This document shows positions 32,419 through 41,473 of a stretch of 64,000 bases of DNA, piece by piece (the stretch's first letter is position 1; each line of letters starts with the position of its first letter). The notes beneath the pieces are model-generated. The model had not been told where the DNA came from. It did not search any database and worked only from the letters and a program-made list of their open reading frames with translations. Both the position numbers and the translations under genes were made by a program. The stretch is from Burkholderiales bacterium (GTDB lineage Bacteria > Pseudomonadota > Gammaproteobacteria > Burkholderiales > Burkholderiaceae_C): the NCBI GenBank assembly GCA_028868995.1, contig JAGWTH010000004.1:1-64000 (forward strand), written 5' to 3'.

Positions 32419-34989
32419 ATGGATACCACCACACTCGCTCCCCTCCCCCTTGGCCCCACCGAAGCTGCGTCCGATTCCGCAACGCGGACAGGCGACGAAG
32501 CATGGACCCGGAAGATCGAAGCCGCCTGCCAGCAGGCCTGCGGGGCGATCGCCCCCGCCTGGCCGCTGGACCAGGCGATCGCCGTCAATCCGCACTGGGA
32601 ACGCATCGGACTGACCGTGCGCCAGGTCGCGGCCCGCATGGCCGTCCTGGGCGACATCCAGGTGTTCCCCTCCCGCAGCCACGTGCGGCAGGCCTGGGAA
32701 GCAGGCCGGATCACCGAAGCCGACCTCGCGTACGCGCTGGCCACCCTGCCTGCCGCGCGGTCCGCGGGCCTCACGCCAGCGCAATGCGTCGACGCCCTGC
32801 ACGCGGCACCGGGCACCCCGCGGCTGCCCTTGCTGATCGACATCCTCGACGACGATCCGCAAGGCCGCACCCGCCTGACCTGGAGGCAGGCGATCACGCA
32901 CCAGGTCAGCCAGACCTGCGCCTCCTGGTTCGACCAGCAGCAGGCGGACTGGCAGCCCGGACGCGGCCAGGGCCTGTACGCCTTCTGGCGGGACACCCTC
33001 ACGCACGACCACGGCATCGGCGTGCTGATGGGCCTGCCGGACCTGGGCCGGTGGCTCCACGCGCTGCCCGCCACACGCCAGGACGCCGAGCGCTGGGTGC
33101 TGCAGCGCCTGGGCCTGCCCGAGGCCGCCTGGGCGGACTACCTGGAAGCGGTGCTGCTCACGGTCAACGGCTGGGCGTCGTGGTGCGCCTACCTCGGCTG
33201 GCAGGCCCGGCTGGCGGGACAGGCCGACGGGCACCTGCGCGACCTGCTGGCGATCCGCCTGGCGTGGGGCGCGATCCTGCTGGAGTGCAGGGACGACGCC
33301 GCCACACGGCGGGCGTTCGCGGCGCTGCGTGCCGAATGGAGCCGGGCTGGCGCCTTGCTGCAGCAGGCCGAGGAGGCGCTCGTGGTGGACGAGGCCTGGC
33401 AGCTGGCGCTCGAAGCAGGCTACCAGCGCCAGCTGGTGTCCCGGCTGGGGGCGGCCGGCGGGCCCGAGGTGCCGCCCGCGGGCGAACCGGCGATTGAGGT
33501 GCAGGCAGCGTTCTGCATCGACGTGCGCAGTGAACCCTTGCGCCGCGCCCTCGAGGCGACCTGGCCGGCCATCCAGACCCTCGGCTTCGCGGGCTTCTTC
33601 GGCCTGCCGGTGGCCTACACGCCGCTGGCCACCCAGGCCCGTCGCCCGCAGCTGCCGGGGCTGCTCGCCCCCGGGATGGAGGTGGCGGATCGCATCCTGC
33701 CCGCGGACGCATCGGGAGGCGACGACGGCAAGGCGCTCGGCGAAGCCGCCCGCCGGGCCCGGCTGCGCCGGTTCGGCGCCTCGCAGCAGTGGTTCGCGGC
33801 CACCCGCTGGCCCACCGCGGCCTTCTCCTTCGTCGAAGCCGCCGGCGTGGGTTACCTCGGCAAGCTGGCGCACTGGCTGAGCCCGTCCTCCGGCGCGCGC
33901 GCGCGGGACGACCTGGCCGGCCTGCCCGCGCGTTACCGGCCCGTCTGCCGTCCTGCCCTCGCCGGCCTGGACGGCGAGGCCAAGGTGGCCCTGGCAGCGC
34001 GGGTGCTGCACGCCATGGGGCTGGAACACCGGCTGGCGCCCCTGGTGCTGCTGGTGGGCCACGGCAGCCAGAGCAGCAACAACGCCCACGCCGCCGCGCT
34101 GGACTGCGGTGCCTGCTGCGGCCAGACGGGCGAGGTCAACGCCCGCGCGCTGGCGCAACTGCTCAACGAACCGGCTGTGCGCTCCGGGCTGGGGACCCGC
34201 GGCATCGCCATTCCGCAGCAGACCGTTTTCGTCGCCGCCTTGCACAACACCACGACCGACGAGATCGAGGGCTTCGACCTCGACCTGCTGCCGCCCGGGG
34301 CCCGCGCGCGCTGGGACCGCCTGCAGGCGGTGTTCGCCCAGGCCTGCGACCAGGTGCGCCGCGAACGCGCACCGCGCCTGGGGCTGGATCCGCGCGAAGG
34401 GCGCGAGCAACTCGTCGCGCGGCTGCGCCGCCGCGCGAACGACGGGGCCCAGACCCGACCCGAATGGGGCCTGGCCGGCAACGCCGCCTTCGTGATCGCG
34501 CCGCGCCACCGCACCCGGGGCGCGGTGCTGGACGGGCGCTGCTTCCTGCACGACTACGACGCCGCCGGCGATGCGGACGGCAGCGTGCTGGAGCTGCTCA
34601 TGACGGCGCCCATGCTGGTGACCCACTGGATCAACTGGCAGTACCACGCCTCGACCTGCGACCCGGCGCGCCTGGGCAGCGGCAACAAGCTGCTGCACAA
34701 CGTGGTGGGCGGGCGCATCGGCGTCTTCGAGGGCAACGGCGGCGACCTGCGCATCGGGCTGTCGCTGCAGTCCCTGCACGATGGCGAGCGCTGGATGCAC
34801 GAGCCCCTGCGCCTGACCGTGGTCGTCGACGCGCCGCAGGAGGCCATCGAGGGCGTGATCCGGCGCCACGAAGTCGTCCGCCGGCTGGTGGACAACGGCT
34901 GGCTGCACCTGTGGCGGTTCGACGGTCCGCGGGTGGTCCGGTATGCCACCGGCGGATGGCGGACGCTGGACCTCCAGCCAAATCCCTAA
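32419..34989 (+). CDS. dabA: DAB inorganic-carbon transporter, cytoplasmic zinc subunit (DUF2309)
   Basis: The 856-aa DUF2309/UPF0753 protein has a beta-carbonic-anhydrase-like zinc site. C366 and D368 lie in AAFCIDVRSEPLRRA, H548 in LLVGHGSQSSNNAH, and C563 in LDCGACCGQTGEVNARA. The spacing H to C of 15 residues agrees with the ligands described for Halothiobacillus DabA (C351, D353, H524, C539). It is thought to hydrate CO2 to bicarbonate when joined to DabB. ATG 32419 is used. The frame is open far upstream only by chance of high GC. Confidence 0.93.
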   Translation: MDTTTLAPLPLGPTEAASDSATRTGDEAWTRKIEAACQQACGAIAPAWPLDQAIAVNPHWERIGLTVRQVAARMAVLGDIQVFPSRSHVRQAWEAGRITEADLAYALATLPAARSAGLTPAQCVDALHAAPGTPRLPLLIDILDDDPQGRTRLTWRQAITHQVSQTCASWFDQQQADWQPGRGQGLYAFWRDTLTHDHGIGVLMGLPDLGRWLHALPATRQDAERWVLQRLGLPEAAWADYLEAVLLTVNGWASWCAYLGWQARLAGQADGHLRDLLAIRLAWGAILLECRDDAATRRAFAALRAEWSRAGALLQQAEEALVVDEAWQLALEAGYQRQLVSRLGAAGGPEVPPAGEPAIEVQAAFCIDVRSEPLRRALEATWPAIQTLGFAGFFGLPVAYTPLATQARRPQLPGLLAPGMEVADRILPADASGGDDGKALGEAARRARLRRFGASQQWFAATRWPTAAFSFVEAAGVGYLGKLAHWLSPSSGARARDDLAGLPARYRPVCRPALAGLDGEAKVALAARVLHAMGLEHRLAPLVLLVGHGSQSSNNAHAAALDCGACCGQTGEVNARALAQLLNEPAVRSGLGTRGIAIPQQTVFVAALHNTTTDEIEGFDLDLLPPGARARWDRLQAVFAQACDQVRRERAPRLGLDPREGREQLVARLRRRANDGAQTRPEWGLAGNAAFVIAPRHRTRGAVLDGRCFLHDYDAAGDADGSVLELLMTAPMLVTHWINWQYHASTCDPARLGSGNKLLHNVVGGRIGVFEGNGGDLRIGLSLQSLHDGERWMHEPLRLTVVVDAPQEAIEGVIRRHEVVRRLVDNGWLHLWRFDGPRVVRYATGGWRTLDLQPNP

Positions 34990-35010
34990 GCTCCGTAACG
35001 AAGCGACGCG

Positions 35011-35038
35011 ATTGTTTCCGAATCCGCGAGGGAACAAT
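35011..35038 (+). promoter_or_regulatory. Hairpin enclosing ribosome-binding site and start of the 115-aa gene
   Basis: ATTGTTTCC (35011-35019) can pair with GGGAACAAT (35030-35038) at 8 of 9 positions. The 3' arm contains part of the GAGGGA ribosome-binding site and the first two bases of ATG. It could restrict translation unless ribosomes arrive from dabA. This is inference from pairing. Confidence 0.4.
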
Positions 35039-35384
35039 GGCGTCCATGCAAGGGCTCGTTGGGAACCCCGCCACCCTCCAGGCGCGGGCAGGAAAAGGAA
35101 GGTTCGCAGGCTTCGTGCTGCCGTTCGCCCGTCGGCGCGCGGTGCCCGAGGCCGCCGAACCCCGCCGCCACGTCGCCTACCGGCTGCGCCGCTGGCCCGA
35201 GGCGGACCTGGCTTTGCCCTCCGCGCGGGTGCTGCAGATGTTGAGCCGCATGAGCATCGGGCCGGTCACCGAACCCTGGTTCGTCGAGCGCACCGGCCTG
35301 AGCTGCGAGGCGGCGACTTCCCTGCTGCGGCGGCTGGTGGAGGAAGGCGCCGTCGAGCGCATCGAGCTGGCGCAGGCGGCCTGA
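35037..35384 (+). CDS. Small winged-helix-like protein in dab operon (115 aa)
   Basis: The product starts MASMQGLVGNPATLQARAGK, with a basic N-terminal half. The C-terminal half (about 60-112) reads PSARVLQMLSRMSIGPVTEPWFVERTGLSCEAATSLLRRLVEEGAVERIEL. That is a compact winged-helix pattern with a recognition helix SCEAATSLLRRLVEEG and a following wing. GAGGGA precedes ATG by about 3 bases. It lies 47 bases after dabA, so it may act on the dab system or on the next gene. No named family is recognised. Confidence 0.6.
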   Translation: MASMQGLVGNPATLQARAGKGRFAGFVLPFARRRAVPEAAEPRRHVAYRLRRWPEADLALPSARVLQMLSRMSIGPVTEPWFVERTGLSCEAATSLLRRLVEEGAVERIELAQAA

Positions 35385-35474
35385 GGCGGCGACCGCCTTC
35401 GATCCCGTCGCCCGCCATCGCATAACATCTCCCGAGGCATCCTTCCGGGCCTCCCTGCGGCGGCCCCAAGGGAC

Positions 35475-38400
35475 ATGGACAACGCGCCCCCTTCCTTACC
35501 TCCATCCGTTGCGTCCGACCGCGGCTGGATCGACGACCTGCACGTGCAGGCCGCGGTCCTCGACGGCGCGGACGTGGCGATGTGCGCGTTCGACCTCGAC
35601 GACCGTGCCCTGGTCTGGAATCACACCTTCCTGCGGCTGTTCCCGGAGCACGACGGCCACATCCAGGTGGGCGAGCCCTACGCGCGCAACCTGCGGCGCT
35701 TCTACGAGGCGCGGCTGGATGCGAGCGAGATCGGGCAGATCGACAAGTACATCGCCGCCGGCGTCGCGCGCCACCAGGCGCAGACCGGCCCGTTCGAGTT
35801 CAAGCACCGGGGCCTGCACATCAAGGTGTCCTCGCTGCCGGTCCCCGGGCGCGGCCGCATCCGCGTCTGGCGCACCCTCGAGGCGCTGCCGGAGGCGCTC
35901 CCGGGCCCCGGGGAATTCGCCGCCCCGCTGGGAGGCGAACTGCTGGACCACGTGCCCGAAGCCCTGGTGGTCTGCGGCCTGGGCGGCCGCATCGTCTGGG
36001 CCAATGCGGCGTACTGCGCGCTGCACGGCCTGGCGAACCGCGCCGCGGTGGTCGGCTCCACGATGGAGGCCTTGTACGAACGCGCGTGGCAACTGGCGGG
36101 CACCCCGGAGGACGCGCGCAAGGCGGCCGGCGCCGCGCTGCTGAAGGAGAACCTGCGCTTCCCCGGCGCCCCTTTCGAGCTGCCGCTGCCGCTCGGACGG
36201 TGGTTCCGCGTCGTGGCGCGGCTCGCGCGCGACGGCGCCGTCTTCCACGCCTTGAGCGACGTCTCGGCGCTCAAGCAGTACGAGGAGGACCTGCGGCTCA
36301 CCCTGGACAACGCCGGGCGCGGCATCATCCGCTACGACTCGGCCGGCCGCGTGGTGCTCTTCAACCGGCTGGCCGGCGAGCTGCTGGACCTGCCGCAGGC
36401 GCTCCTGCACCACGGCGCCTCCCTGTGGGACATCGGCCAGTTCCAGCGGCAGCGGGGCGATTTCGCGCCCGCGAGCGACGCGCCGCAGCCCTCCCTGCCG
36501 GACCTGTTCCGGCCAGGCCGCTACCTGCGCCGCACGGCCACCGGACGGGTGCTGGAGATCGCGACGCAGCCCCTGGCGGACGGCGGCAGCGTGCGCACGT
36601 ACACGGACGTGACGGGCTACCTGCAGGCCCAGCAGGCCCTCACCGAGAAGTCGCGCGCGCTGCAGATCACGCTGGACGCGATGGAACAGGGGCTGTCGGC
36701 GATCGACGGCGCCGGGCGGCTGGTCCTGTGGAACCGCCGCTACCAGGAGCTGCTGGACCTGCCCGACGCCCTGCTGCAGTCCCAGCCGACGATGGAGCAG
36801 GTCGTGCGGTTCCAGATCGACCGCGGCGACTTCGGGCCGGACTTCGCCTTCGTCGACGCCGTCGCGCGCGGCTACGTGTCGGTCGGGGACAAGGTGGCGC
36901 CCATGACGGGGCCGCAGACCTACCTGCGCCAGACGCGCGACGGCCGCGTGCTGGAGGTCGTCACGCGGCCGCTGCCCGACGGGGGCGTGATGCGGACCTT
37001 CTCGGACATCACCTCCTATGTCCGCTCGCAGGAGGCGCTGGCCACGCAGCAGGCGCAGCTGTCGGCGCTGGTCCAGAGCCTGCCGGACCGGGTGTGGCTG
37101 CGGGACGCGGCCGGCCGGTTCCTGCTGGCGAACACCGCCTTCCTGCGCCATCACGGGCTGGCGCCGGCGCAGGTCCTCGGCAAGACCGCGACCGACGTCT
37201 TCGGCCCGGACACGGGGAAGCTCAACCTGGCGACGGACCAGAGCGCCCTGGACAGCGACGCGCCCGTGGCCTTCGAGTCCTGCGATTTCGACGCCGTCGG
37301 CGAGCTCCTCTGCGCCGAAGTCGTCAAGGTGGCGATCCGCAACGAGGCGGGAGACCTGATCGGCCTGCTCGGCATCGCCCGCGACATCACCGCGCGCAAG
37401 CGGCAGGAGGCCGCCCTGATCCAGGCCAAGGAGGAGGCGCTGCAGGCCAGCAGCGCCAAGACCCGGTTCCTCTCCAGCATGAGCCACGAGATCCGCACGC
37501 CGATGAACGCGATCCTCGGCATGCTCACGCTGCTGCGGGGCACCGACCTGAGCGCGCGGCAGCAGGACTACGCGGAAAAGGCGGAGGGCGCGGCGCGCTC
37601 CCTGCTGGGCCTGCTCAACGACGTCCTCGACTTCTCCAAGATCGAGGCGGGCAAGATGCAGCTGGACTTGCGGCCTTTCTCGCTGGAGGAGCTGCTGGCC
37701 GACCTGTCGGTGATCCTGTCGGCCAACGTGGGCCCCCGCGACCTGGAGGTGCTCTACGACCTGGACCCCGCCGTGCCCGATCGCCTGCTGGGCGATGACA
37801 TGCGCCTGCGCCAGATCCTGATCAACCTGGGCGGCAACGCCGTCAAGTTCACCCAGCAGGGCGAGGTGGTCGTGCGCACGCGCCTGCTCGCGTGCGAGGG
37901 CGATCGCGTCACCATCGAGTTCTCCGTGGAGGACACCGGCATCGGCATCTCGCCGCAGGAGCAGGAGCGGCTGTTCTCCGACTACGTCCAGGCCACGGGG
38001 GAGACGGCGCGCCAGTTCGGCGGCACCGGCCTGGGCCTGGGCATCTGCCGGCGGCTGACGGAGCTGATGGGGTCGCGGCTGCAGCTGCGCAGCGAGCCGG
38101 GGCGGGGCAGCCGGTTCTGGTTTGCCGTCACGCTGGCGAGGGCGAACCAGGCCCTGGACGAAGGCGACGGATCGCTCGAGGCGACGCGCGTCCTGATCGT
38201 GGACGACAACCCGCACGCGCGCGAAGCGCTGGCGGGCCTGTGCGACAGCCTGGGCTGGCAGGCCGACACCGCGGTGGACGCCCGCGACGCCATCGCACGG
38301 ATGCAGGCCGCGCGCGCGTCCCGCCCCTACGATGCGGTGTTCCTCGATTGGCGGATGCCGGGGAAGGACGGCTGGCAGGCCTGCGCCGAGATCCGGGACC

Positions 38401-39386
38401 TGGACCCGGCCGCGCAGGTGCCGATGATCATCATGGTGACGGCGCAGGGACGCGAGATGCTGGAGCAGAAGCCGCCGCAGGAACAGGCGCTGCTGGATGG
38501 CTACCTGGTCAAGCCGGTGACGGCCGGCATGCTGAGGCAGGCCTATCGCAGCGCGCGCCCCCGGCCTGCCGCCTCCGCCGCGGCGGCCGTCCCGGCCGCG
38601 CAGGCGCAACCCTTGGCCGGACTCCACCTGCTGGTGGCCGAGGACAATCCCGTCAACCAGCAGATCGCCCGGGAACTGCTCGCGCGCAGCGGGGCGCGGG
38701 TGGAGGTCGTGGGCGACGGGCAGGCCGCGGTGGAGCGCAACCGGCAGGGCGCCTCCTTCGATGCCGTCCTCATGGACATGCAGATGCCGGTCCTGGACGG
38801 CCTGCAGGCCACGCGCGGCATCCGCGTCCTGCCGCAAGGCCGCGATCTCCCGATCGTCGCGATGACGGCCAATGCCATGGAATCGGACCGCCAGGCCTGC
38901 ATGGACGCCGGCATGGACGACCACGTGGCCAAGCCCTTCGATGTCGCGCGGGTCGTCGACACGATCCTGCGGCACACCCGCGGCACGGGCGGCGCGGCCC
39001 CGGTCCCGGCCGCCGCCGCCGCGGGGGACGGCGAGCGGCTGCCCGCCTTCGACCGGGCCGCCGCGCTGGCGCAGCTGGGCGGCGACGAGGAGTTCCTCGC
39101 GGCCGTGGTCCCCGTCTTCGTCACCAGCCTCGACAACTCGCGCCAGCAGCTGCGGCAGGCGCAGGAGATGGACAGCGAGGAACTCACCCGCCTGTTCCAC
39201 TCCATCAAGGGCATGGCGTCCAACGTGCGCGCGGACGCGCTGGCCTTCGCGGCGGGCCGGGCGGAAGCGGCGCTGCGCTCGGACCCTTGCGCCGCGCGCG
39301 AGGAGATCACGCGCACCGTGCAGCAGGCCATCGACGCCGTCCTCGCGGCCCTGCGCGAGGCGGGATACCAGGCCGCGGCTACCTGA
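35475..39386 (+). CDS. Soluble multi-PAS hybrid sensor histidine kinase with two receivers and HPt
   Basis: This is a 1303-aa protein without membrane segments. About four PAS-type modules occupy residues 15-645. Two of them repeat the pattern LFNRLAGELLDLPQALL / LWNRRYQELLDLPDALL, indicating duplication. The dimerisation domain has phospho-His671 in SSMSHEIRTPMNAILG. The ATPase domain has LRQILINLGGNAVKFT and FGGTGLGLGICRRL. Receiver 1 has Asp958 (FLDWRMPG), receiver 2 has Asp1101 (LMDMQMPVLDG) and the HPt domain has His1242 (LFHSIKGMASN). A complete internal phosphorelay is thus present. Its final target is not encoded beside it. Proximity to dab genes suggests but does not prove a link. 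Confidence 0.9.
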   Translation: MDNAPPSLPPSVASDRGWIDDLHVQAAVLDGADVAMCAFDLDDRALVWNHTFLRLFPEHDGHIQVGEPYARNLRRFYEARLDASEIGQIDKYIAAGVARHQAQTGPFEFKHRGLHIKVSSLPVPGRGRIRVWRTLEALPEALPGPGEFAAPLGGELLDHVPEALVVCGLGGRIVWANAAYCALHGLANRAAVVGSTMEALYERAWQLAGTPEDARKAAGAALLKENLRFPGAPFELPLPLGRWFRVVARLARDGAVFHALSDVSALKQYEEDLRLTLDNAGRGIIRYDSAGRVVLFNRLAGELLDLPQALLHHGASLWDIGQFQRQRGDFAPASDAPQPSLPDLFRPGRYLRRTATGRVLEIATQPLADGGSVRTYTDVTGYLQAQQALTEKSRALQITLDAMEQGLSAIDGAGRLVLWNRRYQELLDLPDALLQSQPTMEQVVRFQIDRGDFGPDFAFVDAVARGYVSVGDKVAPMTGPQTYLRQTRDGRVLEVVTRPLPDGGVMRTFSDITSYVRSQEALATQQAQLSALVQSLPDRVWLRDAAGRFLLANTAFLRHHGLAPAQVLGKTATDVFGPDTGKLNLATDQSALDSDAPVAFESCDFDAVGELLCAEVVKVAIRNEAGDLIGLLGIARDITARKRQEAALIQAKEEALQASSAKTRFLSSMSHEIRTPMNAILGMLTLLRGTDLSARQQDYAEKAEGAARSLLGLLNDVLDFSKIEAGKMQLDLRPFSLEELLADLSVILSANVGPRDLEVLYDLDPAVPDRLLGDDMRLRQILINLGGNAVKFTQQGEVVVRTRLLACEGDRVTIEFSVEDTGIGISPQEQERLFSDYVQATGETARQFGGTGLGLGICRRLTELMGSRLQLRSEPGRGSRFWFAVTLARANQALDEGDGSLEATRVLIVDDNPHAREALAGLCDSLGWQADTAVDARDAIARMQAARASRPYDAVFLDWRMPGKDGWQACAEIRDLDPAAQVPMIIMVTAQGREMLEQKPPQEQALLDGYLVKPVTAGMLRQAYRSARPRPAASAAAAVPAAQAQPLAGLHLLVAEDNPVNQQIARELLARSGARVEVVGDGQAAVERNRQGASFDAVLMDMQMPVLDGLQATRGIRVLPQGRDLPIVAMTANAMESDRQACMDAGMDDHVAKPFDVARVVDTILRHTRGTGGAAPVPAAAAAGDGERLPAFDRAAALAQLGGDEEFLAAVVPVFVTSLDNSRQQLRQAQEMDSEELTRLFHSIKGMASNVRADALAFAAGRAEAALRSDPCAAREEITRTVQQAIDAVLAALREAGYQAAAT

Positions 39387-40509
39387 TCTTCAGCAGCTTC
39401 GCCGCGTTGCCGCCGACGACCAGGTCGCGGTCGGCGCGCGGCAGGCGCTTGACCTGCGCCACCATGCCCAGCGGATCCTCGTCGCCCATGTCGTAGGGGT
39501 AGTCGGTGCCCAGCACCACGTGGTCGGCGCCGAAGCGATCGATCAGGCGACGCAGCATTTCCGGGTCGTGCGTGATGGTGTCGAAGTAGAACTTCTCCAG
39601 GTAGCTGGAGGGCCGCCGCTTGATCACCGTGCGCGTGTCCGGCCGCGCGCGCCAGGCGTGGTCCATGCGCGCCCAGTAGTGGGCGATGTAGCCGCCGCCG
39701 TGCGCCACCAGCACCTTGAGCTTCGGGTGGCGGGCCATCACGCCGTCGAAGATCAGGTGAGACACCGCCACCGTGGAGTCCAGCGGGTTGCCGATCACGT
39801 TGTTGAAGTAGTGGTGCGTGAGGCGGTCGGCCTGCGTCCAGCCCAGCGGGTGCATGAAGATCAGGATGCCCAGCTCCTCGGCCCGGGCGAAGAACTTCTC
39901 CAGGCCCAGGCTGGGATCGGTGAGGTTCTTGCCGTTGACGTTGGTGCAGATCTCCACGCCGCGCAGGCCCAGGTTCTTCACCGCGTGGTCCAGCTCCCGC
40001 ACGGCCAGTTGCGCGTTCTGCAGCGGCACCGAGCCCAGGCCCACGAAGCGGTCGGGGGTGTCGGCCACGACCTTGGCGATGCCCTCGTTCACTTCGCGCG
40101 CCAGTTCGGCGCCGTACGCGGGCTCGGTGAAATAGAAGAAGTGGTAGGGCGCCGGGCACACCGCCTGGATGTCCACGCCCATGCGGTCCATGTCCTTCAG
40201 GCGCTCGGTCACGCCGGTCAGCTTCGGCGCCCGGGTCTTCATCTGCTGGACGTTGGTCTCGCGGGTGAGTTCGTCGGCGAAGACCGTGGTGGGGTCGTAG
40301 TTGCCCGCGTTCAGGTGGGCGGTCTTGGCATTGACCGCCGGGTTCAGGTAGTGGCAGTGCAGGTCCACCACCTTGGTCTTGCCCTGCCGGGTGCGGGCCA
40401 CGGCCCGGCTGGCGGTGGCCTTGGCCGACGCGGCCCGGGCCGCGGCCGACTTCGGCGCCGCGTGGCGGTGGGTGGGGTCGGTGCAGCCGGGCGCGCAGGT
40501 ATAGAACAC
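39379..40509 (-). CDS. Amidohydrolase-family decarboxylase-like protein (ACMSD type)
   Basis: The 376-aa protein has a GTG start at 40509 with AAGGAG 8 bases upstream. After an unusual 48-residue Ala/Arg-rich leader (with CAPGCTDPTHRH), the barrel begins VVDLHCHYLNP with H51 and H53. It continues with ILIFMHPLGW, VLVAHGGGYIAHYWARMDHAW and VVLGTDYPYDMGDEDPLG, which supply the other metal ligands. The family includes ACMSD and gamma-resorcylate decarboxylases acting on aromatic acids or ring-cleavage products. Its end overlaps the kinase gene end by 8 bases on the opposite strand. Confidence 0.85.
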   Translation of the reverse strand: MFYTCAPGCTDPTHRHAAPKSAAARAASAKATASRAVARTRQGKTKVVDLHCHYLNPAVNAKTAHLNAGNYDPTTVFADELTRETNVQQMKTRAPKLTGVTERLKDMDRMGVDIQAVCPAPYHFFYFTEPAYGAELAREVNEGIAKVVADTPDRFVGLGSVPLQNAQLAVRELDHAVKNLGLRGVEICTNVNGKNLTDPSLGLEKFFARAEELGILIFMHPLGWTQADRLTHHYFNNVIGNPLDSTVAVSHLIFDGVMARHPKLKVLVAHGGGYIAHYWARMDHAWRARPDTRTVIKRRPSSYLEKFYFDTITHDPEMLRRLIDRFGADHVVLGTDYPYDMGDEDPLGMVAQVKRLPRADRDLVVGGNAAKLLKIR

Positions 40510-40539
40510 GGGTTTGTCTCCTTCGTCTTCTTGTTGATC

Positions 40540-40548
40540 TTATGATAA
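40540..40548. promoter_or_regulatory. TTATGATAA element in divergent promoter region
   Basis: An AT-rich near-palindrome sits in the 69-base gap between the amidohydrolase and dehydrogenase genes. It resembles ATGATCAT in the promoter region before the Bug receptor gene. It may be a shared operator or simply a -10 region. Confidence 0.25.
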
Positions 40549-40578
40549 TTTGGTGGCTGGCAAGAACGGGGGTTTACG

Positions 40579-41466
40579 ATGAAGGTCGGCATCGCCGGGA
40601 CGGGGAAGATGGGCAGCGCCATCGCGCGCAGGCTGCTCGGGCTGGGACACGAGGTGACGGTGTGGAACCGCAGCGCGGAGCGCGCCCAGCCCCTGTTGCA
40701 GGAGGGCGCCCGATGGGCCGCCACGCCGGCCGCGGTGGCGGCCGCCTGCGACGCGGTGGTCACCATCCTCACGGATTCCAAGGCCCTGGACGACGTGTAC
40801 TTCGGACCCGACGGGCTGCTCGCCGGCGGCGCCAGGGGCAAGCTGTTCATCGAGATGAGCACCGTGCCGCCGGCCAAGCAGCAGGAGATGGGCGCCCGGG
40901 CCAAGGCGGCCGGTGCCGCCTACGTGGAGTGCCCCGTGGGCGGCACCACCGGCCCCGCCGCCCAGGGCAAGCTGTTCGGCTTCGCCGGCGGCGATGCGCA
41001 GGACCTGGAGCGGGCCCGCCCGGTGCTGGACCAGCTGTGCCGGCGCGTGGAGCACGTGGGCGGCTATGGCGACGCCGCGCGCATGAAGCTCGCGATCAAC
41101 CTGCCGCTGATGGTGTACTGGCAGGCGCTGGCCGAGGCGCTGTCGCTGATCCAGCCGCTCGGGCTGGACCCGGCCCGGGTCATGGACATCCTGGCCGACA
41201 CCTCCGGCGGCCCCAACCTGCTGAAGGTGCGCGGCACCGCGATCGCCCAGGCCCTGGCCGGACAGCCGCAGGCCGCGACCTTCGACCTGGCCAGCATGCG
41301 CAAGGACGTGCGGACCATGCTGGAGCAGGGCGCGGCGCAGCATTACCGCATGCCGGTCACCGAGCAGACGCTCGAGGTGTTCGAGTCGGCGGTGCAGGCG
41401 GGACTGCAGGAATCGGATTGCACCCAGCTGCCGGTGTGGTGGCTGCGGGAGGCCGGCAAGGCCTGA
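40579..41466 (+). CDS. 3-hydroxyisobutyrate dehydrogenase-family NAD(P)-dependent oxidoreductase
   Basis: The 295-aa protein starts MKVGIAGTGKMGSAIARRLLGLG (Rossmann GxGxMG). Arg in VWNRSAERA suggests NADP. The substrate motif is VECPVGGTTGPAAQGKL, and the catalytic Lys is in MKLAINLPLMVYWQALAEAL. The ribosome-binding site is GGGGG close to ATG. The family reduces or oxidises beta-hydroxy acids. It is divergent from the amidohydrolase gene, perhaps in the same pathway. Confidence 0.87.
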   Translation: MKVGIAGTGKMGSAIARRLLGLGHEVTVWNRSAERAQPLLQEGARWAATPAAVAAACDAVVTILTDSKALDDVYFGPDGLLAGGARGKLFIEMSTVPPAKQQEMGARAKAAGAAYVECPVGGTTGPAAQGKLFGFAGGDAQDLERARPVLDQLCRRVEHVGGYGDAARMKLAINLPLMVYWQALAEALSLIQPLGLDPARVMDILADTSGGPNLLKVRGTAIAQALAGQPQAATFDLASMRKDVRTMLEQGAAQHYRMPVTEQTLEVFESAVQAGLQESDCTQLPVWWLREAGKA

Positions 41467-41473
41467 TCGCGGC

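Noticed and set aside
30941-35037. Very long minus-strand open frames opposite dabB and dabA
   Set aside because: They mirror real genes with clear family motifs on the plus strand. Their composition (Gln, Arg, Ala and Pro rich, no motifs) is typical of antisense frames in high-GC DNA.
35496-39200. 1234-codon open frame antisense to the histidine kinase
   Set aside because: The sense frame contains all kinase, receiver and HPt motifs. The antisense product is low-complexity and motif-free.
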